Shown piece by piece: positions 52,491-61,166 of a stretch of DNA of 64,000 bases. The position numbers and the translations under genes were made by a program. The stretch spans positions 171,303-235,302 of the forward strand of contig JABDHJ010000002.1 of assembly GCA_013285645.1 (NCBI GenBank), read 5' to 3'. The notes below the pieces were generated by a model. That model was not told where the DNA came from, did no database searches, and saw nothing but the letters and a program-made list of their open reading frames with translations. The DNA is from Verrucomicrobiota bacterium. Its GTDB lineage: Bacteria > Verrucomicrobiota > Verrucomicrobiia > Methylacidiphilales > UBA1321. Positions within the stretch are counted from its first letter, which is position 1; each line of letters begins with the position of its first letter.

Positions 52491-52521
52491 CTGTAGCGAC
52501 GGTCATAGACCGCCGCTACAG
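52491..52521. repeat. Complete R7 palindrome
   Basis: CTGTAGCG...CGCTACAG, a 31-bp perfect palindrome containing the CGGTCATAGACCG core that is also in the rpsB-tsf spacer. Confidence 0.75.
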
Positions 52522-52650
52522 GGAAACCTTCTCTTGCGAACAAGCTCTAGTTCTTCCGTCATCCTGAGCTTGTCGAAGGATCAGCCTCCGTTGACTTTCA
52601 CGGCATCATAAAAATGCCGAATTCAAATACTGAGCTCGTATCTCAGCCTT

Positions 52651-52860
52651 TTGGCCCGGAGGGCCACCAGAAATTAGCCGGTGGTGCCAACCACCGGTAA
52701 GACGCAAGAAATCATCCGCCCCGGACGGGGCGGCGGAACACTCCCGCGGTGCATTCCAGCGGCCCTCCGGGACGCACTTTCACTTCGTGAAAACCGGTGG
52801 CTTGCGCCACTGGCTAATTTCCTGTCGCCCCTTCGGGGCTTAGAAGAAGTGATTGCGCTT
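52651..52860. repeat. Compound palindromic repeat with AAATTAGCC outer arms
   Basis: Outer arms AAATTAGCCGGTGG and CCACTGGCTAATTT enclose several smaller palindromes (GGCCCGGAGGGCC, CGCCCCGGACGGGGCG, CCCCTTCGGGG). An R3 unit lies just upstream at 52556-52584. It has no open frame. Confidence 0.7.
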
Positions 52861-52890
52861 CTAAAAGCTTGAGTCGATAATTGTTTCACT

Positions 52891-53178
52891 TTGAGAGTGT
52901 CCAGACGCACTTGGTTTGTTGTCTTCTGTCTTGGGGTTCTTGTCCTAAGTAGTTACGCCTTTTTTTTGACAACTTGTGGCCATCCGGGGCATCCAGATCC
53001 GCCGTTGCAACCGGCTGACATACTTTGTCCGCTTTTGGGATTGGGATCTATGATTGGCATGGTGATTTGGTGCATTAAGGCGACGCCTGCAGAAAAGATG
53101 CTTTCTCGTTTTGGATGGATCCCAATAATTCTTGGGGTATGGGATTTTTATTGGATTGTGTGCCACCCAATTACGTGA
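52891..53178 (+). CDS. Hypothetical small membrane protein
   Basis: 95 residues, TTG or inner GTG start: MRVSRRTWFVVFCLGVLVLS begins one helix, followed by a Pro-rich loop (CGHPGHPDPPLQPADILCPL) and two further hydrophobic stretches. AT-richer than neighbours. No family recognised. Confidence 0.5.
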   Translation: MRVSRRTWFVVFCLGVLVLSSYAFFLTTCGHPGHPDPPLQPADILCPLLGLGSMIGMVIWCIKATPAEKMLSRFGWIPIILGVWDFYWIVCHPIT

Positions 53179-53276
53179 GAGAGCGCAAATCAAACTGCCC
53201 CACTCTCCCTCACCGACATCTGTTTACTCTCCGCCCCATTTGATGTAGGCTCCACCCTCCCTCAAAAGAGAACCCT

Positions 53277-54332
53277 ATGACGTTTAATTTGGAAGATGTA
53301 CGCATTCGCGCTGTTGAACCGCTTCTCAGCCCGAATGAATTGAAGAAGGCCCTCCCCATTTCCCCGGAAGTGGTCGAGACCGTCGCGCTCAGCCGCGTCC
53401 AGATCACCGAGATCATTCAGGGCCTCGGCAAACGCTTCCTCGCCATCGTCGGCCCCTGCTCCATTCACGATCCCGAGCAAGGCCTCGTCTACGCCCAAAA
53501 GCTCGCCAAAGTCAGCCGCGAAATCGAAAACGAAGTCCTCGTCGTCATGCGCGTCTATTTCGAGAAACCCCGCACCACCGTCGGCTGGAAAGGCCTCGTC
53601 AGCGATCCCAACCTCGACGGCTCCGATGACATCGCCAAGGGCCTCAAAGTCGCCCGCTCCTTCCTCCTCGAGGTCGGCAAACTGGGCCTCCCCGCCGCCA
53701 CCGAATTTCTCGACCCCATCGTCCCGCAATACATCGCGGATCTCGTCTCATGGGCGGCCATCGGCGCGCGCACCACGGAATCCCAAACGCATCGCGAAAT
53801 GTCCAGCGGCCTCTCCATGCCGGTCGGCTTCAAGAACGGCACGGACGGCGATTACCAGTCCGCGCTCGATGCCATGCTCTCCGCGAGGTCGCCCCATTCT
53901 TTCCTGGGACTTTCGCCGGAAGGCCACGTCTCCATTATCCGCACGCAGGGTCAGCCCCACGCGCATCTCGTTCTGCGCGGAGGCCGCAAGCACGCCAATT
54001 GCGATCCCGCCACCATGTCCGAAGCTCTCGCCAAGATGGGTAAGATGGGGCTCAACTCCTCGCTCCTCGTCGATTGTAGCCACGCGAATTCCAACAAACA
54101 GGCCACCGCCCAACCGCACATCTGGAAGGACATCCTGCAATTCCATCTGGAGCACGAACCCCGTGTCTTCGGTGCGATGCTGGAATCCTATCTCGAGACT
54201 GGTCGCCAGGATCAAATTCCCGGTCAACCCCTCAAGCCCGGCCTCTCCATCACCGATCCCTGCCTCGGCTGGTCGGAAACCGAAGCGCTCCTCCTCGAAA
54301 GCGCCGAGCAAATTCGAAGCGCCAGAAAATAG
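53277..54332 (+). CDS. 3-deoxy-7-phosphoheptulonate synthase, class I
   Basis: 351 residues; the first step of the shikimate pathway, condensing PEP and erythrose 4-phosphate. AroF/G/H-type signatures: FLAIVGPCSIHDPEQGL, VVMRVYFEKPRTTVGWKGL, PAATEFLDPIVPQYIADLVSWAAIGARTTESQ and MPVGFKNGTDGDYQSALDA. Which isozyme feedback type it is cannot be assigned. Confidence 0.95.
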   Translation: MTFNLEDVRIRAVEPLLSPNELKKALPISPEVVETVALSRVQITEIIQGLGKRFLAIVGPCSIHDPEQGLVYAQKLAKVSREIENEVLVVMRVYFEKPRTTVGWKGLVSDPNLDGSDDIAKGLKVARSFLLEVGKLGLPAATEFLDPIVPQYIADLVSWAAIGARTTESQTHREMSSGLSMPVGFKNGTDGDYQSALDAMLSARSPHSFLGLSPEGHVSIIRTQGQPHAHLVLRGGRKHANCDPATMSEALAKMGKMGLNSSLLVDCSHANSNKQATAQPHIWKDILQFHLEHEPRVFGAMLESYLETGRQDQIPGQPLKPGLSITDPCLGWSETEALLLESAEQIRSARK

Positions 54333-54375
54333 GGCTTTCTATTCTTGGAGGGACGACCTCCCGGTCGTCCGCTTC

Positions 54376-54495
54376 CCCCCTCGTTCCCAAGTTGCACTTG
54401 GGAACGCACTTGTCAGTGAAGCTGTGCTTCCCCCCATCGGAAGCAACGAAATTGCGGGGACACGGGCATTCCCAAGTACAACTTGGGAACGAGGA
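54376..54495. repeat. R4 inverted pair
   Basis: CGTTCCCAAGTTGCACTTGG and a second, oppositely oriented unit ending ACAACTTGGGAACG face each other across about 65 bp, immediately after the aromatic pathway gene and before a convergent small gene. Confidence 0.8.
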
Positions 54496-54505
54496 ATGCG
54501 CTGCT

Positions 54506-54721
54506 CTATTTCCCGCTGGCTGTCGGCGAGGGCAACGTGCTCTGGACGGCCGGACGTAAACGCAGATCGGCCGACAACAGATACAACACCATGGCGATCA
54601 TGACGAGAACTGCGCCCGCGTAATAGACCCAGTTATGCCGTCCGGGCTTCCAACCGTTCGATTTGGGGGCGTCTTCGTGATGGTGATGCTCCTTGTTGTC
54701 GTGATGATGATGCGCGCTCAT
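54506..54721 (-). CDS. Small His-rich single-pass membrane protein
   Basis: 71 residues. MSAHHHHDNKEHHHHEDAPK is followed by one membrane helix (WVYYAGAVLVMIAMVLYLLS) and a short tail. The two His4 clusters may bind metal ions; no other motif is seen. A natural His-rich N-terminus is unusual. Confidence 0.6.
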   Translation of the reverse strand: MSAHHHHDNKEHHHHEDAPKSNGWKPGRHNWVYYAGAVLVMIAMVLYLLSADLRLRPAVQSTLPSPTASGK

Positions 54722-54834
54722 AGTGTCCCGTCATTTATTGCAGAGATGCCGCACAACGGATAGCGGCAATTTCAGGCCCGCGCGGAGCCCAAGCTTGTGG
54801 TGTCCGGTAATCGGCGATAAGTAAGAGAGTGGCA

Positions 54835-55533
54835 ATGGCAAACTTCTCCTGGTTGTGGGAAAGCTGGTGGCGTTTCGTACCCGCCCCGTGGCTCAGCATG
54901 ATTCTCGCCCTCGCGGCAGTTCTCTGCGGAATTCTCGTGGGCACCGAAAGACAGCGCCGCGAAAAACCCGCTGGCCTGCGCACCCTCACGCTGGTCTGTC
55001 TCGGTTCGGCCGTGTTCACCATGCTCTCGTTCGCCTTCACCAGCACCACCGGTGATTCCGGCCGCGTCGCAGCGCAGATCGTCACCGGCATCGGCTTCCT
55101 CGGCGCGGGCGTGATTCTTCATGGCCGCAACGTCATCACCGGCATGACCACCGCCGCCCTGATCTGGATGACCGCCGCCATCGGCATGGCGGTGGGCGCC
55201 GGATATGTGCTGGGCGGACTCGTCTTGAGCATTCTCGTCAACCGCATCCTGGTCGGCATTTTTATTTACGAAACGCGCTGGCATCCCGATCTGCGCAACG
55301 TCTGCGTGGTCATCGAATTCGCACCCCGGAACGGCATCACCCGCATTCTCCTCGAGCGCGTCATGGTTGATTATACGGTGGTTGGCGTCTACGCGGAGTG
55401 GGCTGAACCATCTCCCGATCTCGGTCGGTTGACTCTGAAACTCCGCCTCGCCCGCGTGCACTTATACGAATTGCTGGACGAACTGGCCCACGTTCCCGAA
55501 GTCAGCGGCATTCACCAGACACCCTGTCCCTAA
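54835..55533 (+). CDS. MgtC/SapB family protein
   Basis: 232 residues. The MgtC hallmark is in LCGILVGTERQRREKPAGLRTLTLVCLGSAVFTML and QIVTGIGFLGAGVILHGRNVITGMTTAALIW, with four to five membrane helices, then a cytoplasmic C-terminal domain. It is linked to growth in low magnesium and to virulence in some bacteria. I use ATG 54835. The next gene starts 6 bp after the stop. Confidence 0.92.
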   Translation: MANFSWLWESWWRFVPAPWLSMILALAAVLCGILVGTERQRREKPAGLRTLTLVCLGSAVFTMLSFAFTSTTGDSGRVAAQIVTGIGFLGAGVILHGRNVITGMTTAALIWMTAAIGMAVGAGYVLGGLVLSILVNRILVGIFIYETRWHPDLRNVCVVIEFAPRNGITRILLERVMVDYTVVGVYAEWAEPSPDLGRLTLKLRLARVHLYELLDELAHVPEVSGIHQTPCP

Positions 55534-55539
55534 AACATC

Positions 55540-56427
55540 ATGAAGATCGAATCCAAAAAAATCGCCCGGTATGCCGACAAATATTGCATCACCAAGGGAG
55601 GAAAATTCCGCCTCAAGGACATCGATCCCGGCGACACGGGGAAATTCAAATCGGTCGATTTCGCCAAGGACCTCCTTGCGGACGGCATCAAGCTGATGAG
55701 TCATCTCCAGCAGAAACTTTACGCCCAGAACCGGTGGTCGCTCCTCCTGATTTTTCAGGCGATGGACGCGGCGGGCAAAGACGGCACGATCAAGCACGTC
55801 ATGTCCGGGATCAATCCGCAGGGCTGCCAGGTGACTTCCTTCAAGTCGCCTTCCACTCTCGAGATGAACCACGATTTCCTGTGGCGCTCCAATGTCGCCC
55901 TTCCGCAACGCGGCCAGATCGGCATCTTCAACCGCAGCTACTACGAGGAAACGCTCGTCGTGCGCGTCCACAAGGAAATGCTCAAGGCGGAGCGACTCCC
56001 CGAAGCGCTGGTGACGAAGCACGTCTGGGAAGAGCGCTTCGAGGACATCAACGCTTACGAAAAGTACCTGGCGCGTAACGGCGTCAAGGTGGTGAAATTT
56101 TTCCTGCACCTTTCCAAGGCCGAGCAGAAAAAGCGGTTCCTCGCCCGCCTGGACGAGCCGTCCAAAAACTGGAAGTTTTCCGAAAGCGATGTGAAGGAGC
56201 GCGGTTATTGGAGCGAATATCAGGATGCCTACGAGGAAACGATCCAAAACACCGCGAGCCACAACGCGCCTTGGTACGTCGTTCCCGCCGATAACAAATG
56301 GTTCACGCATCTAGTCGTGGCCGCTGCCATCATCGAGGCGCTCGATTCATTGGATCTCCAATTTCCCAAGGTCACCCCCGAGCAGGAAAAAGCCCTCGCC
56401 GAAGCCCGGAAGCTTCTGAAATCCTAG
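55540..56427 (+). CDS. Polyphosphate kinase 2 family protein
   Basis: 295 residues. The PPK2 Walker A is in LLLIFQAMDAAGKDGTIKHV, the Walker B-like IGIFNRSYYEE and the lid region follow. It uses polyphosphate to phosphorylate nucleoside mono- or diphosphates; which class (I-III) cannot be decided safely. Coupled closely to the MgtC gene (6-bp gap). A third polyphosphate-linked fold in the window beside CYTH-like and CHAD. Confidence 0.93.
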   Translation: MKIESKKIARYADKYCITKGGKFRLKDIDPGDTGKFKSVDFAKDLLADGIKLMSHLQQKLYAQNRWSLLLIFQAMDAAGKDGTIKHVMSGINPQGCQVTSFKSPSTLEMNHDFLWRSNVALPQRGQIGIFNRSYYEETLVVRVHKEMLKAERLPEALVTKHVWEERFEDINAYEKYLARNGVKVVKFFLHLSKAEQKKRFLARLDEPSKNWKFSESDVKERGYWSEYQDAYEETIQNTASHNAPWYVVPADNKWFTHLVVAAAIIEALDSLDLQFPKVTPEQEKALAEARKLLKS

Positions 56428-56431
56428 TTTT

Positions 56432-56833
56432 TCAATCCTCCTGCCCCATATCCTTTCGGGCATTCCGCGTCTTCGCCCGCCTGCGTTTCAACTCCACAAA
56501 CTGCTTCTTCACGCCGCGAGGTCGCTGCGCATTTTGTCGCCGCTTCAATTCCCGCGCCGTGCGTCGCGCCAAATCCGCGGCATCGCGCATCCGCTGCAAT
56601 TGCTCCGCCAATAATTTCCAGGCCGCAAGCCGATTCGATGCCTGCGTCCGATGCTCCTGCATCTTCAGCAAAATATTCCTCGGCGCGTAACGCAACTGCA
56701 CGCACGTCGCCACCTTGTTCACGTTCTGGCCGCCATGACCGCCGGAATGGATGAACGATTCCTCCACCCGCCTCACATCGCATCCGAGCGCCACCAGATG
56801 CGCACGCACATACTCGGGCGGAAACGCGCTCAT
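56432..56833 (-). CDS. Release-factor-like GGQ protein
   Basis: 133 residues. FIHSGGHGGQNVNKVATCVQLRY contains the GGQ catalytic motif of class I release factors, with the conserved basic C-terminus (RRQNAQRPRGVKKQFVELKRRRAKTRNARKD). The codon-recognition domains are absent, so it is an RF-like or ArfB-type peptidyl-tRNA hydrolase candidate. Its start overlaps the CDF gene stop by 4 bp (ATGA). Confidence 0.82.
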   Translation of the reverse strand: MSAFPPEYVRAHLVALGCDVRRVEESFIHSGGHGGQNVNKVATCVQLRYAPRNILLKMQEHRTQASNRLAAWKLLAEQLQRMRDAADLARRTARELKRRQNAQRPRGVKKQFVELKRRRAKTRNARKDMGQED

Positions 56834-57795
56834 CGGGTCCCGCCTTCGGGTATGGATAAGAGAGGTTTGACCAACTCCGGCTCATACGGCTCGACATGCA
56901 CCATGACGTCGCGCACCTGCGGCAGTTCATGCTGCAGTTTCGCCTTCACTTCGTGCGCCAGGCGATGTCCCTCCTTCACCGAAATATCGGGATCCACGAT
57001 CACATGCAGGTCAATGATCAACCGCATGCCCAGCTTCCGCACCCACACCTTGTCGATGCCCTTGATCCCCTCGCAGCCCAGGCTGGTCTCGCGAATAAAC
57101 TCCAGCAACGCCGGATCCACCGAGCCCTCCATCAACTCGTGCAGCGTCGGCCCAAGCAGCCAAAGCCCCGTCCCCACCAGCCAGAGACTGGCCAGCATCG
57201 CCGCCCAGCTATCCGCATGATTCCACGCCGGGCCGCCGATCCACGCCACGACAATACCCGTGAGCGCCGCCACCGAGGTGACCACATCGCTGCGTTGATG
57301 CCATGCGTCGGCACTCACGGCGAGGCTGCCGATTTCTTTTCCCCGTTTCAACATCCAGTGGAACATTTGTTCCTTCACGAAGATGACCGGAACGAGCACG
57401 AGCAGCGTCAACGGATTGGGAGCGACGCGCGCTTCGTCGAGTGAGAGCAGCGCGTGGTAAAAAATCAAGGCACCAACCGTGACCAGCGCCAGCGCCGTTA
57501 CCATGGACGCCAGCGTTTCCGCGCGCCCATGTCCGGACGGATGCATCGGGTCGGCCGGCTCCGCCGCGATGCGAAGTCCGTAAAGAGTCACACATGACCC
57601 GGCTACGTCCGCGAACGATTCCGCGGCATCGGCCACCATCGCGTAGGAATGCCCCAGCAGTCCCGCCGCCAGCTTGGCCGCGCCCAGCATGCCATTGATC
57701 AAAATGCCCTTGAACGCAGAGCCCTGCCCCGAACGCAAACTGCGCTCCGGGTGCATCCGCGCGGCTTCGAGCGCTTCGGAAGTGGTTTTGGGCAT
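56830..57795 (-). CDS. Cation diffusion facilitator family transporter
   Basis: 321 residues from the inner start MPKTTSEALEA; an upstream ATG at 57816 is an alternative. Six membrane helices: MVADAAESFADVAGS has the first metal site (DxxxD pattern), HPSGHGRAETL the second His-containing loop, and DAWHQRSDVVTS the third site. C-terminal cytoplasmic domain with VKEGHRLAHEVKAKLQHEL. Exports Zn, Mn or another divalent ion. Confidence 0.93.
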   Translation of the reverse strand: MPKTTSEALEAARMHPERSLRSGQGSAFKGILINGMLGAAKLAAGLLGHSYAMVADAAESFADVAGSCVTLYGLRIAAEPADPMHPSGHGRAETLASMVTALALVTVGALIFYHALLSLDEARVAPNPLTLLVLVPVIFVKEQMFHWMLKRGKEIGSLAVSADAWHQRSDVVTSVAALTGIVVAWIGGPAWNHADSWAAMLASLWLVGTGLWLLGPTLHELMEGSVDPALLEFIRETSLGCEGIKGIDKVWVRKLGMRLIIDLHVIVDPDISVKEGHRLAHEVKAKLQHELPQVRDVMVHVEPYEPELVKPLLSIPEGGTR

Positions 57796-57858
57796 CGGCC
57801 AGTATGCAAAGCCCAACCGGAGATTGGCAACACTAACACCTGAAGTTGACGCTAACCT

Positions 57859-59145
57859 CTATTTCACCCCAAAATACTTCAGCACACCCTGCTCCACGGA
57901 ATCAGCATATTGGCGATAAATACTCGGCACGTCTTCGCCCTGGATCGTCCGCGTGCCAAGGTAATCCCCCGCGATGATCCGATAATAACCGTCCCGCGCG
58001 TTCATGTAGGGGCCCTCGCAATAAATCACCGGACCGTGATAAAGCCGGTTCGCCATCAAATCGCGCGCATAGACGCTCGGCACATCAGTGACATGGTGGA
58101 TCGACGGCGAATCTTTAAGATGAATCCCCGGTATGGAGGGGTAGGTTTCGGCCGGATACTTAAGCGTATCGAGCATCTCCTGTCCCACCAGCGCACAACC
58201 CCGTTCCTCGTGGACCGCTGTGCGATCAAGCAATTTCCGCAGCAGATCATACTTATAATCATCGTAAGTCAGTTCCGCTTTTTTCTCGTAGCAACCGTTG
58301 ACGAAAATGATCAGGCGGCTGTGCTCGGTCAGAACGGGATGGGTAGGGTCGTCGCCCCAGTCGTCGGCATTGTAGTGGACGCAAATGGTGAGGTCGGGGT
58401 GCTGCTTGTTGACGACATCCGCCCGTGCGCGAATTTCCGCCACGCGATAGAAAAGGAGAGCGGCCTCATTGTTGATCATTCCCTGGATAGCCACTTCGTC
58501 GCTGATGCGCTTGGTCGTATCGGGGTGGAGCGCCAGGGAAGCAATCGCCTCCCGATGCAAATCATCAGGCCGCAAGTGAGTAACCGGCTCGTAACCGCGC
58601 TTGGCCCAGATGATGTCCGCGCCATCGGCCTTCAACCGTTCCGCCAGCAACTCACAGGTGATCATGTTGAGCTTCGCCTCCTCGACGGACGGATCATTGC
58701 CCATTTTGAAATAGCGGGCCTCGAGCTGCGCCCAGTCCCCGCCGATATGTCCGGGATCCAGCGCAATTTTAATGCCCTTAAGCGGCTTGTCCGGATCGGT
58801 GGAAATCGCCTTCGTCTTATAGGCATAGGGCAGGGGAGCCTCGGTCGCCTCACTGGCCGCAAATTGCAGCGTGAAAAGAGGCTCCGTCTTCGCCATGTCC
58901 GAGTAGACGGTCATCTTGGTATCGTCGATTTTAGCGAAATCCCAGAAGGCGCCGTCCGGCGTATAGACATCATTAATCAGCCGGGTGAATTCCTGGCGCG
59001 TGATGGTTTTCTGGTAGGCATCAAGCGCGGTCCAATCCGGCTTCGGGGCCAGCGGCGAAAGCTGCCCTCCCGAAGCCAAAACAGCGGGCATGAGCAATCC
59101 CAACGCCGCCACACGGAAATGACGCAAAAAAGGGCGGAACACCAT
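57859..59145 (-). CDS. N-acetylmuramoyl-L-alanine amidase (Amidase_3-like)
   Basis: 428 residues from the start MVFRPFLRHFRVAALGLLMP, a likely signal peptide ending near LASG. The catalytic zinc site shows IALDPGHIGGDW (His), E in SVEEAKLN, and His in ICVHYNADD, with a Glu in VIYCEGPYMN. Cleaves stem peptides from peptidoglycan in the periplasm. The N-terminal ~120 residues are an added domain without family name. Longer upstream frame from 59217 would add 24 residues. Confidence 0.85.
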   Translation of the reverse strand: MVFRPFLRHFRVAALGLLMPAVLASGGQLSPLAPKPDWTALDAYQKTITRQEFTRLINDVYTPDGAFWDFAKIDDTKMTVYSDMAKTEPLFTLQFAASEATEAPLPYAYKTKAISTDPDKPLKGIKIALDPGHIGGDWAQLEARYFKMGNDPSVEEAKLNMITCELLAERLKADGADIIWAKRGYEPVTHLRPDDLHREAIASLALHPDTTKRISDEVAIQGMINNEAALLFYRVAEIRARADVVNKQHPDLTICVHYNADDWGDDPTHPVLTEHSRLIIFVNGCYEKKAELTYDDYKYDLLRKLLDRTAVHEERGCALVGQEMLDTLKYPAETYPSIPGIHLKDSPSIHHVTDVPSVYARDLMANRLYHGPVIYCEGPYMNARDGYYRIIAGDYLGTRTIQGEDVPSIYRQYADSVEQGVLKYFGVK

Positions 59146-59330
59146 ACCATGAACAGAAGCCCCAAGGCGCACCGAATGCAAGCCGCGAAGATGATGACGC
59201 AAGAAAGCAGTGCCCAAAAGGCCATATTTAAGCCATTAGCGGACTTCCCGCTTGTCGAGAGGCCATGAAGTTCGCATCATGTCACGATCATGTTTTCTTT
59301 TCCCGTCCCCAGCTGGAGCTCGTTCGCTTT

Positions 59331-60923
59331 ATGATGAAGTTCCTTCGCAGCCAGTCGCAAACCGTTTTGATCGTCGTTCTTGGCGTTATCGGCCTCGGTT
59401 TTCTCTTCTACGGAAACGCCGGTAACCTGTTGACGAGTCCCGGTGGACACATCAGCAGCGATTACGGCCGGATCGATGGCGCGGACCTCTCCGTGGCCGA
59501 GCTCTACACCGCCATTCGCAACACCCGCTATTCGGCGATCATCAGCGGCCATGCCCAGCAACTCTCCCAGCCCGGTGGAAAGGCGCTCATCGCCCAGGAA
59601 GCCTGGCGCCAGCTTCTTCTCCTGCACGAGGCGGATCGCCTTCATATTCAAATTAGCGACCAGGAATTAATTGATTTCATCCGCAAACAACCGCTCTTTC
59701 AGAAAGACGGCGTTTATAATCCCGACGCCTACCAGGCCGCGATGGCGCAATTGCAAATCATGCTGCGCATCCCGGCCGATGGAGCCGCCGATCCCCTCAA
59801 CAGCATCAAGCAAACATTTGCCGACGTCATGCGCGATAGCCTCCGTGCCAATGCAGTGAGCAGCGCGCTTCTCACCACCGTGCGCGGTTCGACCCAGGAC
59901 CTCAGCTCCCAGTATGAAAAGTTTTACGGCCCGGCCACGGTCAGTCTCATCAGCTTTGACCCGAAGACCTTCGCCGATGCCGCCCAGGTGACCCCTGAGG
60001 AAATCGCGGCGGAGTACAAGGCACATCCGCTCAATCCCGACTATCGCACCAAGGAAAAACGCAATATCGATTACGTGTTCTTTCCGTTGACCCCCGACCA
60101 AGCCAAGTTGACCGGCAAGGACAAAGCCGCCGCGATCGAAGCCTTGGGAGAAAAAGCGCTCGATTTCGCACTCGCCTTTCAACCCGAACCCACGGCGACT
60201 TCCGCCACTCCGCCCACACCACCCGATTTCATCGCCGAGGCGAAAAAGCGCGGGTTGACGCCGGTCACCACCGGCTTCTTTGCGGCCGATACACCTCCGG
60301 CAGGCCTTCCTCCCAGCACGTCGTTCAACCAAGCCGCCTTTGACCTGACCAAGGACAACATGATCAGCAAGGTGATCGAGATGGACAATGGCGTCGCGGT
60401 CCTGCACTTGGCTGAAATCCAGCCCAGCGACCTCCTGCCCATCGACCAAGTCAAGGACGGCATCACGAAGGCGCTCCGTCAGGCCAAGGGACTCGATGCG
60501 GAACAAGTTGCCGCGCAAAAAGCGGCCCAAGCCTTGAAAGCCGCCGTGGCAAAGGGAACCGATTTCAAGACCGCCGCCGCCAGCCTGAACCTGAAAGTCG
60601 AAACGTTGCCCGCGTTCGTGCCCGGGAAAGTTTCCCAGACCGATGCCCGACTCCAGGTCATTGCCTTTGAGGTCTCGACGCTTACCCCCGGACAGGTCTC
60701 GGATCCGGCGCCCGTCCAGAGTGACGACAGCATGCTCATCGTCAGTCTCGACAGCCGTGCCAAGGCCGATCCCGCCGGATTGACTAATTTCGCCACCGGC
60801 TTTGGTGAGGAGCAAAATCAGCGACTGCGCTCCATGGTCTATCTCGATTGGGCGGAATGGGCCAGCAAACGCCCCGGCACCCACAAGCCCCCCGACCTCG
60901 ACGCCTACGGCGGCATAGAATAG
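59331..60923 (+). CDS. PpiD-like membrane-anchored peptidylprolyl isomerase/chaperone
   Basis: 530 residues. A single N-terminal helix (LRSQSQTVLIVVLGVIGLGFLFYGN) anchors it to the inner membrane, then a SurA-N-type region (VAELYTAIRN, QELIDFIRKQPLFQKDGVYNPDAYQAAM) and a long periplasmic part. The parvulin domain is only weakly recognisable, so it may be a chaperone more than an isomerase. Divergent from the amidase gene. Confidence 0.78.
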   Translation: MMKFLRSQSQTVLIVVLGVIGLGFLFYGNAGNLLTSPGGHISSDYGRIDGADLSVAELYTAIRNTRYSAIISGHAQQLSQPGGKALIAQEAWRQLLLLHEADRLHIQISDQELIDFIRKQPLFQKDGVYNPDAYQAAMAQLQIMLRIPADGAADPLNSIKQTFADVMRDSLRANAVSSALLTTVRGSTQDLSSQYEKFYGPATVSLISFDPKTFADAAQVTPEEIAAEYKAHPLNPDYRTKEKRNIDYVFFPLTPDQAKLTGKDKAAAIEALGEKALDFALAFQPEPTATSATPPTPPDFIAEAKKRGLTPVTTGFFAADTPPAGLPPSTSFNQAAFDLTKDNMISKVIEMDNGVAVLHLAEIQPSDLLPIDQVKDGITKALRQAKGLDAEQVAAQKAAQALKAAVAKGTDFKTAAASLNLKVETLPAFVPGKVSQTDARLQVIAFEVSTLTPGQVSDPAPVQSDDSMLIVSLDSRAKADPAGLTNFATGFGEEQNQRLRSMVYLDWAEWASKRPGTHKPPDLDAYGGIE

Positions 60924-60928
60924 CCCCC

Positions 60929-61123
60929 CGGTAGCCGCCGCTGTCCCTAGCGGCGGATGCCTTCCCTCCGAGGTAGCCGTCGCACTCCGTGCGACGGTGT
61001 CGCGTCAGCGACCTACCTAAAAAGATCGTCATCCTGAACCTGTCGAAGGACCTCTAACTTTTTTGCCTTCCTCCCCTTCGACATTCCGTTAATTCCGTCT
61101 GCCTCCCGTAATTCCGTCAAAAT
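60929..61123. repeat. R1, R2, R3 units and a lone 40-bp arm
   Basis: R1 at 60929-60960, R2 at 60975-60997 (CGTCGCACTCCGTGCGACGG), an R3-like GTCATCCTGAACCTGTCGAA at 61028, and TTAATTCCGTCTGCCTCCCG at 61087, the single right arm of the nested repeat at 36047-36261. They fill the whole gap between the PpiD-like gene and the FAD protein. Confidence 0.8.
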
Positions 61124-61166
61124 CCCCTTCCCCACAAAAGCTCCCCTTTGCAGTCAAGTTCAGGTG

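Noticed and set aside
57910..59268. Plus-strand 452-residue frame antisense to the amidase
   Set aside because: No domain or signal; it mirrors the amidase in a shadow frame.
59667..60884. Minus-strand 405-residue Gly-rich frame within the PpiD-like gene
   Set aside because: Antisense shadow of a convincing membrane-anchored chaperone.
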